Source: Pararhizobium sp. (GTDB lineage Bacteria; Pseudomonadota; Alphaproteobacteria; Rhizobiales; Rhizobiaceae). Taken from it: a stretch of 64,000 nt of DNA. Shown piece after piece: positions 8,481-17,651 of the stretch. Below the pieces are notes generated by a model that saw nothing but the letters and a program-made list of their open reading frames with translations, made no database searches and was not told where the DNA came from. Made by a program: the position numbers and the translations under genes. Numbering within the stretch: position 1 is the first letter of the stretch; the number at the start of each line of letters is the position of its first letter. The DNA lies in contig CP051237.1 in the NCBI GenBank assembly GCA_017794825.1, positions 3,244,501 through 3,308,500 on the forward strand, in the 5' to 3' direction.

Positions 8481-9614
8481 ATGACCACTGATCGAATTCG
8501 CGATTTCCTCAACACCCGACGACCCGACGGTCCCTGCCTCGTCGTCGATCTCGACATTGTGCGCGACAATTACAGCGCCTTTTCGCGGGCGCTTCCGAAC
8601 AGCGCCATCTACTATGCCGTCAAGGCGAACCCGGCGCCTGAAATCCTGCGGCTGCTGGCGTCGCTCGGCTCCAATTTCGACGCCGCTTCGGTCGTCGAGA
8701 TCGAACTGGCTCTGGAGGCTGGCGCGACGCCCGACCGCATCTCCTACGGAAACACCATCAAGAAGGAGCGCGACATCGCCCGCGCCCATGACCTTGGCGT
8801 GTCGATGTTCGCCGTCGATTCCTGCGAGGAAGTCGAGAAAATCGCCCGCGCCGCTCCTGGCGCACGGGTGTTCTGTCGCGTGCTGACAGACGGCGAAGGC
8901 GCCGAATGGCCGCTGTCGCGCAAATTCGGCTGCGTTCCGGACATGGCGTCCAAGGTGCTCGGTTACGCGAACGAACTCGGTCTCGAAGCCTACGGCGTTT
9001 CCTTCCATGTCGGTTCGCAGCAGACCAATCTGGACGCCTGGGACCGGGCGCTCGCCGATGCGCGCCGCGTTTTCGACGCGCTGCTGAAGCAGGGCATTCA
9101 GCTTCAGATGGTCAATATGGGCGGCGGTTTTCCGACCCGTTATCTCAAGGACGTTCCGACCGCACAGGCCTATGGCCAGGCGATCTTCGAATCGTTGAGC
9201 CGCAACTTCGGCAACCGCATCCCGAAGACCATTATCGAGCCGGGTCGCGGAATGGTCGGCAACGCCGGCGTCATCAAGGCGGAAGTCGTGCTGGTCTCCC
9301 GCAAGGCGGACAATGACAATCTGCGCTGGGTCTATCTCGACATCGGCAAGTTCGGCGGTCTTGCCGAAACCATGGACGAGGCGATCCGCTACCAGATCCG
9401 CACGCCGCGCGACGGCGACGCCTTCGAGCCCTGCGTCCTCGCCGGTCCGACCTGCGACAGCGCCGACGTCATGTATGAAAAGGCGCCGTATCCGCTGCCG
9501 GTCTCGCTGACGATTGGCGACGAAGTGCTGATCGAAGGCACGGGCGCCTATACGTCGACCTATTCGTCGGTCGCCTTCAACGGCTTCGAGCCGTTGCGGT
9601 CGTACGTGATCTGA
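8481..9614 (+). CDS. ornithine decarboxylase, alanine-racemase-fold (group IV) PLP enzyme
   Basis: 377-residue cytosolic enzyme that decarboxylates ornithine (some relatives also lysine) to putrescine. Fold-type III marks are all present: PLP lysine K48 in YYAVKAN, HVGSQ (176-180), the phosphate-binding GGGFPTR (214-220) and EPGRG (253-257), and the catalytic Cys-Asp pair C325-D326 in GPTCDSADV contributed across the dimer. The short length matches ornithine rather than biosynthetic arginine decarboxylase. It has a GGGAG ribosome site and stands alone behind a long structured leader, so regulation at RNA level by polyamines is likely (inference). A PotD-like polyamine receptor at the right edge of the window may be functionally related. 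Confidence 0.92.
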   Translation: MTTDRIRDFLNTRRPDGPCLVVDLDIVRDNYSAFSRALPNSAIYYAVKANPAPEILRLLASLGSNFDAASVVEIELALEAGATPDRISYGNTIKKERDIARAHDLGVSMFAVDSCEEVEKIARAAPGARVFCRVLTDGEGAEWPLSRKFGCVPDMASKVLGYANELGLEAYGVSFHVGSQQTNLDAWDRALADARRVFDALLKQGIQLQMVNMGGGFPTRYLKDVPTAQAYGQAIFESLSRNFGNRIPKTIIEPGRGMVGNAGVIKAEVVLVSRKADNDNLRWVYLDIGKFGGLAETMDEAIRYQIRTPRDGDAFEPCVLAGPTCDSADVMYEKAPYPLPVSLTIGDEVLIEGTGAYTSTYSSVAFNGFEPLRSYVI

Positions 9615-9620
9615 CGTCGT

Positions 9621-10595
9621 TCACGCCGACAGGTCGATAACGCCGCACTCTCCGGCTTCCGAGCCGAACGCCAGTTGAGCGCCCCGATTGTTCCACGCCA
9701 TGGAGCTGATCGGGGCGTTTCCGCCTCTGCGCATCACCGCTTCCTTCCGGTCGCCGAAACGGACCGCGAGCACCATGCCGTCCGTGTAACCGATCGCCAC
9801 GACCTCGTCCGCCGGATGGCAGGCCACGCAGGTCACCATCTGGTCGCCGCGCGTTCCAAGCTCCAGCGGCGCCTTGCCCATCGGGCCGTCCTTGCCGGTG
9901 AACGGCCAGACGATCGCAGCCGGCGCTCCGGACGTCGCCAGCCATTTGCCTTTCGCGCTCCAGCTCAGCGACTTGACCTTCACCGGATAGCCGCTCATGC
10001 GCATGTCTTTGTTGTCCTTGAGCCGCCAGCCGTGCAAGGCGCTCTCCTGCATGCTGGAAACCACATAGGCGCCGTTCGGTGAAAAGGCGACAGCCGTGTG
10101 AGAGCCCTTCCATTCGAGATCGACCGGCGGCGCCTGAGTTCCGATCCATCGCAGCGATACGCCGTTGTAGCGCGCAACGGCAAGCCGCATGCCCTTGGGG
10201 GCAAAGGCCAGTCCCTCGATAGTCCGCTGTTCCGAAAACTCGAAGGTCTTGCCGCCACCGTCAATCACACAGGCGGCGCGGCCGGCGCAGAACGCCACGC
10301 TTCCGCGCGGGCCTGCTGCGACGCTGTTGATCCATTTGCCGGACAACTTGCTGATCTCCTCGACCTCGCCGCCGGCTTTCAGCGTCACGACCTTGCCGTC
10401 CTCTCCGCCTGCCAGAAGCCGCTTCGAAGCGGGATCGGCGGTCGCCGAGACCATGCCGTCGCATAGATCGGCATGATGATGGCCGTGATCGAGCCAGTGA
10501 ACGGCGCCGTCAACCAGAGCGAAAAAGGGAACGTCGCCGAGAAAGGCGGCGACGAGGCAATGAGCATCGAGGTCGAGCGGCGCAACAGTCGGCAT
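9621..10595 (-). CDS. WD40-repeat protein associated with CobW GTPase
   Basis: 324-residue protein made almost wholly of WD40-like beta-propeller blades. Recurrent blade ends are visible, such as RLLAGGEDGKVVTL, AFAPKGMRLAVARYNGVSLRW, AFSPNGAYVVSSMQESALHGW, SWSAKGKWLATSGAPAAIVW, VAIGYTDGMVLAV and AWNNRGAQLAFGSEAGECGV, giving about seven blades. No signal peptide or membrane segment is seen, so it is cytoplasmic. The N-terminal part holds a GHHHADLCDG cluster that could bind metal. It starts 12 bases after the CobW-type GTPase stop and is cotranscribed. Its function is not established; a scaffold for the GTPase or its client is an inference. Confidence 0.85.
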   Translation of the reverse strand: MPTVAPLDLDAHCLVAAFLGDVPFFALVDGAVHWLDHGHHHADLCDGMVSATADPASKRLLAGGEDGKVVTLKAGGEVEEISKLSGKWINSVAAGPRGSVAFCAGRAACVIDGGGKTFEFSEQRTIEGLAFAPKGMRLAVARYNGVSLRWIGTQAPPVDLEWKGSHTAVAFSPNGAYVVSSMQESALHGWRLKDNKDMRMSGYPVKVKSLSWSAKGKWLATSGAPAAIVWPFTGKDGPMGKAPLELGTRGDQMVTCVACHPADEVVAIGYTDGMVLAVRFGDRKEAVMRRGGNAPISSMAWNNRGAQLAFGSEAGECGVIDLSA

Positions 10596-10607
10596 CGGCG
10601 GGCGGGC

Positions 10608-11669
10608 TCAGGCCTGGCAGGCTTCGAATGTGCGGCGGTACTTCTCGTCATCGAGATCGCGGCCGATGAAGACCATGCGGCTCTCACGGTTTTCGCCAGG
10701 CTTCCAGGCGCGTTCGTGGTCGCCTTCGATCAGCATATGGATACCCTGCACGACATAGCGCTCGTCATCGTCGTCGAAGGCGATGATGCCTTTGAGCCGC
10801 AGGATCGATGGTCCGTCCTTCTGGGTGATCGACTGAATCCAGGGGAAGAACCGGTCCGGATTGAGCGGTCCCGCCCTCAGCGAGATGGATCGGATACTTG
10901 TGTCATGAATCCCCGAGGCATGATCATGGTGGTGATGGTCGTGATCGTGATGATGATGGTCATGATCATGGTGATCATGATCGCAATCCGGCCCGCAAAC
11001 ATGATCGGGATGGTCATGGTCGAGGAAATGCGGATCGTTCTGGAGCGCCTTCTGCAAATCGAAGGCGTTGCGGTCGAGAATCTTTTCGAGGTCGATCGCG
11101 GCGCGTTCCGTACGATGTATGCGCGCTGACGGGTTGATCGCGCGGATCGTTTGCTCGATGCGTTCGAGTTCGGCTTCGTCGACGAGATCGGTCTTGTTGA
11201 GCAGAACGACGTCGGCGAACGCCAGCTGGTCTTCGGCTTCGCGGCTGTCCTTCAGGCGCAGCGGCAGGTGTTTGGCGTCGACGAGCGCGACGACGGCGTC
11301 AAGCCGCGTTTTAGAGCGCACATCGTCGTCCATGAAGAAGGTCTGCGCGACGGGCGCCGGATCGGCAAGGCCCGTCGTTTCCACGACGATGGCGTCGAAC
11401 CGGCCCGGGCGGCGCATCAGTCCCTCGACCACGCGGATCAGGTCTCCGCGAACCGTGCAGCACACACAGCCATTGTTCATCTCGTAGATTTCCTCGTCGG
11501 ATTCCACGATCAGATCATTGTCTATGCCGATCTCGCCGAATTCGTTGACGATGACCGCATAGCGCTTGCCGTGATTTTCCGAAAGGATGCGGTTGAGCAG
11601 GGTGGTTTTTCCCGAGCCGAGATAGCCGGTAAGAACGGTGACGGGGATGGGATTGGCGGTTTCGCTCAT
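10608..11669 (-). CDS. CobW/COG0523 G3E-family GTPase, His-rich metallochaperone
   Basis: 353-residue P-loop GTPase of the G3E metallochaperone family. Walker [10 protein letters not shown] (15-23), the diagnostic CxCC metal site in [10 protein letters not shown] (68-71), a Walker B-type [10 protein letters not shown] and LLNKTDL for guanine recognition are present. A very histidine/aspartate-rich linker (about 210-250, with [14 protein letters not shown]) precedes the CobW C-terminal domain. Family members load zinc or cobalt into client enzymes using GTP hydrolysis. The ATG at 11669 has GGAG at good spacing; an in-frame start nine codons upstream is less likely. It follows a creatininase-family metalloenzyme gene by 62 bases and precedes the WD40 gene. 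No clear Zur box was found upstream. Confidence 0.93.
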   Translation of the reverse strand: MSETANPIPVTVLTGYLGSGKTTLLNRILSENHGKRYAVIVNEFGEIGIDNDLIVESDEEIYEMNNGCVCCTVRGDLIRVVEGLMRRPGRFDAIVVETTGLADPAPVAQTFFMDDDVRSKTRLDAVVALVDAKHLPLRLKDSREAEDQLAFADVVLLNKTDLVDEAELERIEQTIRAINPSARIHRTERAAIDLEKILDRNAFDLQKALQNDPHFLDHDHPDHVCGPDCDHDHHDHDHHHHDHDHHHHDHASGIHDTSIRSISLRAGPLNPDRFFPWIQSITQKDGPSILRLKGIIAFDDDDERYVVQGIHMLIEGDHERAWKPGENRESRMVFIGRDLDDEKYRRTFEACQA

Positions 11670-11731
11670 CAAAAAAGCTCCGTAAGGATTTGACACAGCA
11701 TATAGGCGTCTGTCCGTTTCAGCGCCAGCCT

Positions 11732-12523
11732 TCAGGCAAGACGCTTGATATCGAAATCGTTGATGTCGCCAAGCAAGTCGATAAAGCCGTTCACCGCGTG
11801 GTCGATCAGTCTCTGGCCTTTCTCGGCCGTCGCCGCAAGCGCGTTGCCGGTCGCGCCGAGTGGATTGAGGTCACGCATCTTCCAGCCGAAGGCGTGAGGC
11901 CCGTAGGCGCGCAGCCACGCCGCCTCGCGATCGAGCTCCATCTGCAGCGAGGAAAAATCGTCCGCCCGCCCCATGTCGACCAGATCCGGTCGCAAAGCCA
12001 GCATGACCGAGGTCTCGATTTCGCCTCCATGGATGCCGAAAGCCTTCTCGTCCGCGGAAATCGTATCGGGAGGCAGTCCGAAACGCGTCCAGCTGGTCGC
12101 TACGGCCAGCATGCCGAACCGTATGCGGGCTTCTGTCGCGACGATCGTCATCAGGGCCGAGTTGCCGCCATGGGCGTTCAGCATGACAAATTTTCGGACG
12201 CCGGCGGCGTGAAGGGTTCCGGCAATGTCGAGCCAGCGGTGGACGGCTTCGTCCCAGGCCAGGGTCTTCGTATTGCCGAAGTCGACATGTTCGACCGAAT
12301 AGCCGACCGGCTCGACAGGCAGGAAGGTAGCCGGCAGTTCGTCCGGAAGCACGGAGATGACGTGATCGACGATGCCCTCGGCGATAATCGCATCGGTTTC
12401 CGGCGGCAGATGCGGGCCGTGCTGCTCGAAGGCGCCGAGCGGCAGGACGGCGATCCAGCGTGAACGGTCCTGGTCGTCCTGTCCGAGCGGGTTGTCCGTC
12501 CATCTGGGTTTCGGGGATTTCAT
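11732..12523 (-). CDS. creatininase family amidohydrolase
   Basis: 263-residue metal-dependent amidohydrolase of the creatininase family. The metal-binding motifs are visible in order: [42 protein letters not shown] and [13 protein letters not shown], which together supply the His/Asp/Glu ligands of a dinuclear Zn or Mn site. Members open cyclic amides (creatinine) or deformylate cofactor-precursor intermediates (mycofactocin MftE, FAPy deformylase); which applies here is unknown. It is first in a leftward operon with the CobW GTPase and WD40 gene, which makes it the obvious candidate client for metal insertion (inference). Confidence 0.9.
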   Translation of the reverse strand: MKSPKPRWTDNPLGQDDQDRSRWIAVLPLGAFEQHGPHLPPETDAIIAEGIVDHVISVLPDELPATFLPVEPVGYSVEHVDFGNTKTLAWDEAVHRWLDIAGTLHAAGVRKFVMLNAHGGNSALMTIVATEARIRFGMLAVATSWTRFGLPPDTISADEKAFGIHGGEIETSVMLALRPDLVDMGRADDFSSLQMELDREAAWLRAYGPHAFGWKMRDLNPLGATGNALAATAEKGQRLIDHAVNGFIDLLGDINDFDIKRLA

Positions 12524-12619
12524 GAACCAAGCGGTTAATCGCGAAAGCGTTCCCGGTCAACGGTTCTGGCGGGAAGGAATGCTCGCGATTTTTCCGTTTA
12601 CTCAATCTAAAGGTGTATT

Positions 12620-12648
12620 TTGATTTCGGCACAGTCAACAGGTATAGT
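12620..12648 (+). promoter_or_regulatory. sigma70-like promoter for the MarR gene
   Basis: TTGATT (12620-12625) and TATAGT (12643-12648) are separated by 17 bases, near the consensus spacing, and lie 45 bases upstream of the MarR GTG start. Read by eye only; transcription start is not known. Confidence 0.4.
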
Positions 12649-12693
12649 AGGCGGTCCGTACGCACTCCTTCGCAACCGTAGAGGGGACACGAA

Positions 12694-13170
12694 GTGGCCA
12701 AGAAAAGCAAAACCAACGGAGACCGGAAGAAGACCGCGGACAGGGAGGCTGATCTTTTCGCACAACTTGCGGCTACTGCGCGCAGCTCCAGAACGCTTTT
12801 GTCACGGCAATTGCTTGAGGTCGGGCTCTACGCAGGCCAGGATTCGGTTATCCTGTCTCTTGACGCCAATGACGGTCAGCCGCTGTCGGCGATCGCCAGT
12901 CAGCTTGGCGTACGCGCGCCCACGATGACCAAAACGATAAGCCGGCTTGCGGCGCAGGGTTTTGTGGAAAAGCGCGATTCAGAAACGGATGGGCGACAGT
13001 CCAGGGTGTTCCTGACAAGAGAGGGACAGGAAGCCGTCAAGGCGGTCAGAAAAGCCGTCAAGCGCTCGCAGAAATTCGCTACGGAAGGCCTCGCTGCAAA
13101 GGATGTGAAGGCCCTGGGAAAACTTCTCAAAAAGATCGACCAGAATCTGGTTGCGGCAATCGGCAAGTAA
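12694..13170 (+). CDS. MarR family transcriptional regulator
   Basis: 158-residue winged-helix regulator. After a lysine-rich N-terminus (MAKKSKTNGDRKKTADRE) comes the MarR fold: LLEVGLYAGQDSVILSL, recognition helix LGVRAPTMTKTISRLAAQGFV (about 71-91) and the basic wing RDSETDGRQSRVFLTREG. The start is GTG at 12694 with GAGGGG upstream; no ATG fits the domain. Divergent from the creatininase operon and followed after 134 bases by a LacI gene. MarR proteins usually repress neighbouring genes and respond to small phenolics or other ligands; the target is not evident. Confidence 0.9.
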   Translation: MAKKSKTNGDRKKTADREADLFAQLAATARSSRTLLSRQLLEVGLYAGQDSVILSLDANDGQPLSAIASQLGVRAPTMTKTISRLAAQGFVEKRDSETDGRQSRVFLTREGQEAVKAVRKAVKRSQKFATEGLAAKDVKALGKLLKKIDQNLVAAIGK

Positions 13171-13213
13171 CTCCGGGCGCGTCCGACGAGGCCATCACGG
13201 CGCAACAGTTGCG

Positions 13214-13251
13214 TTGACGCACTTTAAAACTTTTTAATATCACTTTAAAAC
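13214..13251 (+). promoter_or_regulatory. promoter region with 10-bp direct repeats upstream of LacI gene
   Basis: ACTTTAAAAC occurs twice (13221-13230 and 13242-13251), exactly 21 bases apart, i.e. two helical turns. The copies flank a possible -10 element TAATAT (13235-13240) with TTGACG at 13214-13219. The same bases can be read as TTAA-N7-TTAA (13234-13248), the consensus form of a CtrA box. Downstream, 13264-13283 is a perfect 8-bp inverted repeat (GACCGGCC, loop CTGA, GGCCGGTC) in the leader just before the ribosome site. Confidence 0.4.
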
Positions 13252-13304
13252 CGGCGCGCAGGTGACCGGCCCTGAGGCCGGTCGTAATCGAAAGGGTTTG
13301 TTTA

Positions 13305-14321
13305 TTGGTCCAGAAGGTGAAGCTTTCCACAATCGCCGACTCGCTGGGGCTTTCCACCGCTACGGTGTCGCTGGCGCTGCGAGACAGCCCTCTGGTCGCC
13401 GATGCGACACGGGACCGGATCAAGGAACAGGCGCGCGCGCTCGGCTATATCTACAATCGTCGCGCCGCCAGCCTGCGGACATCGCGCTCCGGCATCATCG
13501 GCGTGGTGGTGCATGACATCATGAATCCGTTCTACGCCGAGATCCTGCGGGCCATCGAAAGCGAGCTCGACAGGAACCGGCAGACCTTCATTCTGTCGAA
13601 CCACTATGATTCGGTGGAGAAACAGCGCAATTTCATCGAAACCCTGCTGCAGCTCGGCGGAGACGGCGTGATCATGTCGCCGGCTATCGGAACGCCGAAG
13701 GACGACATTCTGCTGGCCGAAGACAACAACATGCCAGCCATCCTCATCGCCCGCACGGTCGACGACGTGGATGTTCCGATTTTCCGCGGCGACGACGCAT
13801 ACGGCATCGCGCTGGCGACAAACCACCTGATCGGGCTGGGCCACCGGGTGATCGCCATGGTGGGCGGCACCGACCAGACGTCGACGGGACGTCACCGCTA
13901 TGAAGGCTATGTCGCGGCGCTCGAAAAAGCCAATATCAAGGTCGATTCCAACCTGCGCATTCCCGGCCCGCGCACCAAGCAGGCGGGATTCGAGGCGGCG
14001 GTCAATTTTCTGTCTCTGCCGCAGAAGCCGACGGCCGCCGTGTGCTGGAACGACCTGGTGGCGATCGGGCTCATGAACGGCATCGCCAGGGCGGGACTGG
14101 TGCCCGGCAAGGACGTGTCCGTGACAGGGTACGACGATCTGGAAGAAGCCTCGATCGCGACGCCGTCCCTGACGACCGTGTGGAACGGTCAGTCGGAAGT
14201 CGGCCGCATGGCGGCGCGCGCCCTGCTGGACAAGCTCAATGGTTCAAGCGAGGCGGACGGATTGCATCTGATCCGGCCGGAAATGCGGATTCGCCAGTCG
14301 ACGACGCCGCTCAAGCCGTGA
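13305..14321 (+). CDS. LacI family transcriptional regulator
   Basis: 338-residue LacI/GalR regulator. The N-terminal helix-turn-helix and hinge read VKLSTIADSLGLSTATVSLAL (about 5-25) and LGYIYNRRAASLRT, followed by a periplasmic-binding-protein-like core from SGIIGVVVHDIMNPFYAE. The start is a TTG at 13305 preceded by AAAGGG; the helix-turn-helix begins at once, so no later start is possible. The ligand is probably a sugar or small organic acid. It converges on and overlaps by 11 bases the glutamine amidotransferase-like gene on the other strand. Confidence 0.92.
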   Translation: MVQKVKLSTIADSLGLSTATVSLALRDSPLVADATRDRIKEQARALGYIYNRRAASLRTSRSGIIGVVVHDIMNPFYAEILRAIESELDRNRQTFILSNHYDSVEKQRNFIETLLQLGGDGVIMSPAIGTPKDDILLAEDNNMPAILIARTVDDVDVPIFRGDDAYGIALATNHLIGLGHRVIAMVGGTDQTSTGRHRYEGYVAALEKANIKVDSNLRIPGPRTKQAGFEAAVNFLSLPQKPTAAVCWNDLVAIGLMNGIARAGLVPGKDVSVTGYDDLEEASIATPSLTTVWNGQSEVGRMAARALLDKLNGSSEADGLHLIRPEMRIRQSTTPLKP

Positions 14322-15102
14322 GCGCTGTTTCTTCGCTCTTGGCCCTGCTCCTGGAGTAGGCCCGCACGGCGTCTCCGAACGCCTTGAAGAGCCGCTGCGA
14401 GGTGGCGTCGGTGGTCGCCCAGTATTCCGGATGCCACTGCACGCCCACAGCAAAGCCTCGCGCATTCGCCACAGACACCGCTTCGATGACGCCATCGTCG
14501 GCGACCGCCGCCACGCCAAGCCCGGGCGCCAGATGTCCGATCGCCTGGCGGTGCAGGGAATTGACGGTGGCTTTGTCCGCGTCAAGAATGGAGGCAAGAC
14601 AGCTGCCTGCTTCAATTTTCACCTGCTGTCGGATCGAAAAACGGACATCCGGATTGTCACTCTCGACGCGGCGATGATCGAGATTGCCTTCCTGTTCATG
14701 AATTTCGGTGGCGATCGTGCCTCCGAGCGCGACATTGAGCTCCTGGATGCCGCGGCAAATTGCAAAGAGCGGGACGCCGCGCTCGATCGCGCCGCGGATC
14801 AACGGGATGCTGGTCGCGTCGCGTTCCCTGTCGTAAGGCCCGTTGGCTTCCGTCGCCTGCTCGCCATAGAGTTCCGGATAAACATTGCTGCGCGCGCCGG
14901 TGACCAGTACGCCGTCCACCCGGTCGAGCACGGAGGCGATCGCTTCGGCGGCGTCCTCTTCAAGACCGAACGCGGGCACGATCAGGGGCACGACGTCGGC
15001 GGCCTTCAGCGCCGCATCGACATACTGGCGGGGCGACGCGTGCCAGTCATATCCCTCTGCGTGCTTGACGTCGGCGGGAAGCGCCACGATAGGCTTGGTC
15101 AT
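14311..15102 (-). CDS. class I glutamine amidotransferase-like hydrolase (peptidase C26, PuuD-like)
   Basis: 263-residue hydrolase of the gamma-glutamyl-GABA hydrolase/PuuD type. The catalytic cysteine C116 lies in LFAICRGIQELNVALGG and the His-Glu pair in GVQWHPEYW (H224, E226). The start at 15102 (MTKPIVALPADVK) has AGGAG six bases upstream; an ATG two codons earlier and one at 15153 are less likely. PuuD removes glutamate from gamma-glutamyl-GABA in putrescine degradation, but no PuuABC genes are here. It follows galD by 66 bases and may be the last gene of that operon. Substrate uncertain. Confidence 0.85.
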   Translation of the reverse strand: MTKPIVALPADVKHAEGYDWHASPRQYVDAALKAADVVPLIVPAFGLEEDAAEAIASVLDRVDGVLVTGARSNVYPELYGEQATEANGPYDRERDATSIPLIRGAIERGVPLFAICRGIQELNVALGGTIATEIHEQEGNLDHRRVESDNPDVRFSIRQQVKIEAGSCLASILDADKATVNSLHRQAIGHLAPGLGVAAVADDGVIEAVSVANARGFAVGVQWHPEYWATTDATSQRLFKAFGDAVRAYSRSRAKSEETALTA

Positions 15103-15168
15103 CTGCATCTCCTGGCTGGCTGTGCGCCTATGCGTTTTCCGGCAGATGCACACAAGTGCGACGACCGG

Positions 15169-16236
15169 TCAAGCCGGATAGACGAGACCTTCGAACAGTT
15201 TGCGCGCGGTGCGCACAATGGCCGCCTTGCGAACCGTGACGCTGTCGCCCTCCGGCTCGGTTTCCATCACCACGCTCGTCTCGCCAATCGGATGTTCGAC
15301 CGAAATCGTTTTCCGGTCGCCGGCCGGAATTTTCGCCATTTTCTGTGCGGGCGATCCCGGCAACATGCAGGCAGTGGCGACGCTGACGGCGCCGAGAACG
15401 CCGATCGACGCGTGGCAGCGATGCGGGATGAAAGTGCGGGTGCAAATGGCGCCGCCCTTCGCTGGCGGCGCGACCATGGTCATCTTCGGCACCGATTTTT
15501 CCTTGACGTCGCCAAGGTTCATCAGCGGCCCTGCTTTCAGACGCAACCTTTCGAGCTTCGCCTTCATTTCTTCGTTGTTCTCGAGCTCTTCCCGGGTTTC
15601 ATAGCCGGTGATTCCGAAATCCTTCGCGGCGACCACGACCACCGGCATGCCGTTGTCGATCAGCGTCGCTTCGACGCCGTCGATCGTGTCGACGGCCTTG
15701 CCGGTTGGCAGCAGGGCGCCGCAGGTCGATCCGGCGGCTTCCGGAAAATCCTCGAGCACCGGCGCCGCGGTTCCGGGAACGCCGTCGATAGAGGCTTGCC
15801 CGCGATAGCTGACCTTGCCGCCCGGCGTATCGATCGTGACGATGGCGACCTGATCGGAATTGACCATGTAGATCCGGGCCTCGGTCTTGTCTTCACCCGG
15901 CTCGACAAGTCCCTTCTCGACTGAAAACGGCAGCACCGCGGAAAGGATGTTGCCGCAATTCTGGGCGTCGGTGACGATCGCCTGATCGACGAAGACCTGC
16001 AGGAACAGGTAGTCGATGTCTGCGTCCTCGCGCACTGAACGGCTTATGACGGCGACCTTGCTCGTCAGCGGGTCTGCGCCGCCGATGCCGTCGATCTGCC
16101 GCGGATCCGGGGACCCCATGATGGAAAGAAGCAACCGGTCGCGCTCCGCCAAATCCGCCGGCAGATCCTCCTTCAGAAAATATGCGCCTTTGGACGTGCC
16201 GCCGCGCATCCAGACGCAGGGGATTCCCTCAGACAT
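15169..16236 (-). CDS. galD: 4-oxalomesaconate tautomerase (PrpF family)
   Basis: 355-residue PrpF/DapF-fold isomerase. It interconverts keto and enol tautomers of 4-oxalomesaconate in the gallate and protocatechuate 4,5-cleavage route. Family marks are visible: N-terminal [46 protein letters not shown] with the conserved cysteine, and [23 protein letters not shown] is typical of GalD/LigU-type PrpF. The start overlaps the end of the aldolase gene by eight bases, so translation is coupled. The naming as galD rather than generic prpF rests on the flanking aldolase, hydratase and lactonase genes. Confidence 0.88.
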   Translation of the reverse strand: MSEGIPCVWMRGGTSKGAYFLKEDLPADLAERDRLLLSIMGSPDPRQIDGIGGADPLTSKVAVISRSVREDADIDYLFLQVFVDQAIVTDAQNCGNILSAVLPFSVEKGLVEPGEDKTEARIYMVNSDQVAIVTIDTPGGKVSYRGQASIDGVPGTAAPVLEDFPEAAGSTCGALLPTGKAVDTIDGVEATLIDNGMPVVVVAAKDFGITGYETREELENNEEMKAKLERLRLKAGPLMNLGDVKEKSVPKMTMVAPPAKGGAICTRTFIPHRCHASIGVLGAVSVATACMLPGSPAQKMAKIPAGDRKTISVEHPIGETSVVMETEPEGDSVTVRKAAIVRTARKLFEGLVYPA

Positions 16237-16903
16237 ATTTCAGGCCTTTCGCCTTCAGTTTCTCGCGCATGCCGTAAACGTCGAGACCGAGCTGGCCGGA
16301 TTGCAGTTTCTGACGAACCTCAGCCTCCTTTTCCTCACGCGCCTGCGATTTCGCAACGACGTCCGCCGCTTCCTCGCGACGCACAACGACGACGCCGTCG
16401 TCATCGGCGACGATCACGTCGCCCGGATTGACGAGTTCTCCGGCGCAAACCACCGGCACATTGACGCTGCCAAGCGTTTCCTTGACCGTGCCTTGCGCGG
16501 AAATCGCCTTCGACCAGACCGGAAAGCGCATCTCTGACAGCGGCTTGACGTCCCTGCAGCCGGCGTCGATCACCAGGCCGCGCACGCCGCGCGCCGCCAG
16601 CGACGTCGCCAGCAACTCGCCGAAATAGCCGGCGTCAGAGGGCGAAGTCGGCGCGACGACGAGGATGTCGCCGTCCTGACACTGTTCGACGGCGACATGG
16701 ATCATCCAGTTGTCGGCGGGCGCCAGCGAAACCGTCACCGCCGTTCCGGCGACAAGGGCGCCCGGATAGATCGGCCGCATATGGGATGCGAGAAGGCCCT
16801 TTCGCCCCTGAGCTTCGTGGACGGTGGCTACGCCATACTGGCCGAGCGCGTCGCGCGTTGCAGCCCCGGCGCGTTCGATGTTCTGTACGACAACGGCGCT
16901 CAT
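16229..16903 (-). CDS. ligK: 4-carboxy-4-hydroxy-2-oxoadipate aldolase (RraA-like)
   Basis: 224-residue class II (metal-dependent) aldolase of the RraA-like fold. It cleaves 4-carboxy-4-hydroxy-2-oxoadipate to pyruvate and oxaloacetate and can decarboxylate oxaloacetate. Diagnostic stretches are [53 protein letters not shown] (substrate- and metal-binding Arg/Asp) and [16 protein letters not shown]. The ATG at 16903 shares its A with the TGA of the hydratase gene; an overlapping GTG one codon earlier is the other option. Also known as galC. Third gene of the leftward operon. Confidence 0.9.
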   Translation of the reverse strand: MSAVVVQNIERAGAATRDALGQYGVATVHEAQGRKGLLASHMRPIYPGALVAGTAVTVSLAPADNWMIHVAVEQCQDGDILVVAPTSPSDAGYFGELLATSLAARGVRGLVIDAGCRDVKPLSEMRFPVWSKAISAQGTVKETLGSVNVPVVCAGELVNPGDVIVADDDGVVVVRREEAADVVAKSQAREEKEAEVRQKLQSGQLGLDVYGMREKLKAKGLKYV

Positions 16904-17631
16904 CACAGCTCATCCACGGTGCGTGGGAAGATCGACTGGAACCCTTCGGCGTAGCGCGCCGGCCTGCCGCCCGCCTGGCCGCCGGAATTGCGGCGAAACT
17001 GGTTGCCGCGGTTTTCCGCGACATTGGTGTAGTAGTCCCACAGATGTTCCTGCCCCTCCATGCACTCGATGGCGGCGCGCTTTCTGTCCCATACATCGGT
17101 AATGTCGAGGATGGTGTCGGGCTTCCAGCCGCATTGTTCGGTCTGATGCGGCTCGAAGAGATACATCTGCGGCGCGCCGAGCACCTTTTCCCCCGGTTTG
17201 TGACCCCAGGCCTGGGCGATCATGCGAGCGTCGAGCGTCATGCGCGTCGCAGCGGGATGATCGGTGTTGTAGGGATCGTCCAGCGAATGCGACAGCACGA
17301 AAAGCGGTTGCACCCGGCGGAACACATCGACCAGACGGTCCGTGGCGGCGGCGTCGATGTTCAGGGGATAGTCGCCCATATCGAAGAGAACAAGATCAGC
17401 GACGCCCAGCGCCTCCGCCGCGGCTTCCGCCTCGGCCTTGCGCGCCGCTTTCACCTTTTCGAGCGTCATGCCGTCATTCTTCCAGAGCTTCGCGGATTCT
17501 CCACGTTCGCCGTAGCTCAGGCAGACAACCGTCATCCGGTAGCCGCGTTCAGCGTGCAGGGCGATCGCGCCGCCGGCGCGCCACACGAAATCAGCGGCGT
17601 GGGCGCTGACGACCAGTCCGGTCTTGTCCAT
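16903..17631 (-). CDS. galB: 4-oxalomesaconate hydratase, PIG-L/LmbE family
   Basis: 242-residue zinc hydrolase-fold protein. The GalB type of 4-oxalomesaconate hydratase belongs to this superfamily rather than to the LigJ amidohydrolases. The start [20 protein letters not shown] has a near-perfect GAAGGAG ribosome site, so the long in-frame extension up to 17958 is rejected. Visible motifs are [18 protein letters not shown] (modified metal-binding AHPDD motif), [14 protein letters not shown] and [13 protein letters not shown] with the second metal histidine. It adds water to 4-oxalomesaconate to form 4-carboxy-4-hydroxy-2-oxoadipate, the substrate of the next gene product. Lies 20 bases after ligI. 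Confidence 0.87.
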   Translation of the reverse strand: MDKTGLVVSAHAADFVWRAGGAIALHAERGYRMTVVCLSYGERGESAKLWKNDGMTLEKVKAARKAEAEAAAEALGVADLVLFDMGDYPLNIDAAATDRLVDVFRRVQPLFVLSHSLDDPYNTDHPAATRMTLDARMIAQAWGHKPGEKVLGAPQMYLFEPHQTEQCGWKPDTILDITDVWDRKRAAIECMEGQEHLWDYYTNVAENRGNQFRRNSGGQAGGRPARYAEGFQSIFPRTVDEL

Positions 17632-17651
17632 GGGTTCTCCTTCCTTGTTTC

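Noticed and set aside
11670..11731. Zur box upstream of the CobW GTPase
   Set aside because: No palindrome resembling a Zur site was found in the 62-base gap or nearby.
14431..15924. Plus-strand open frame of about 500 codons across the PuuD-like and galD genes
   Set aside because: Covers two real genes in antisense and ignores their boundaries.
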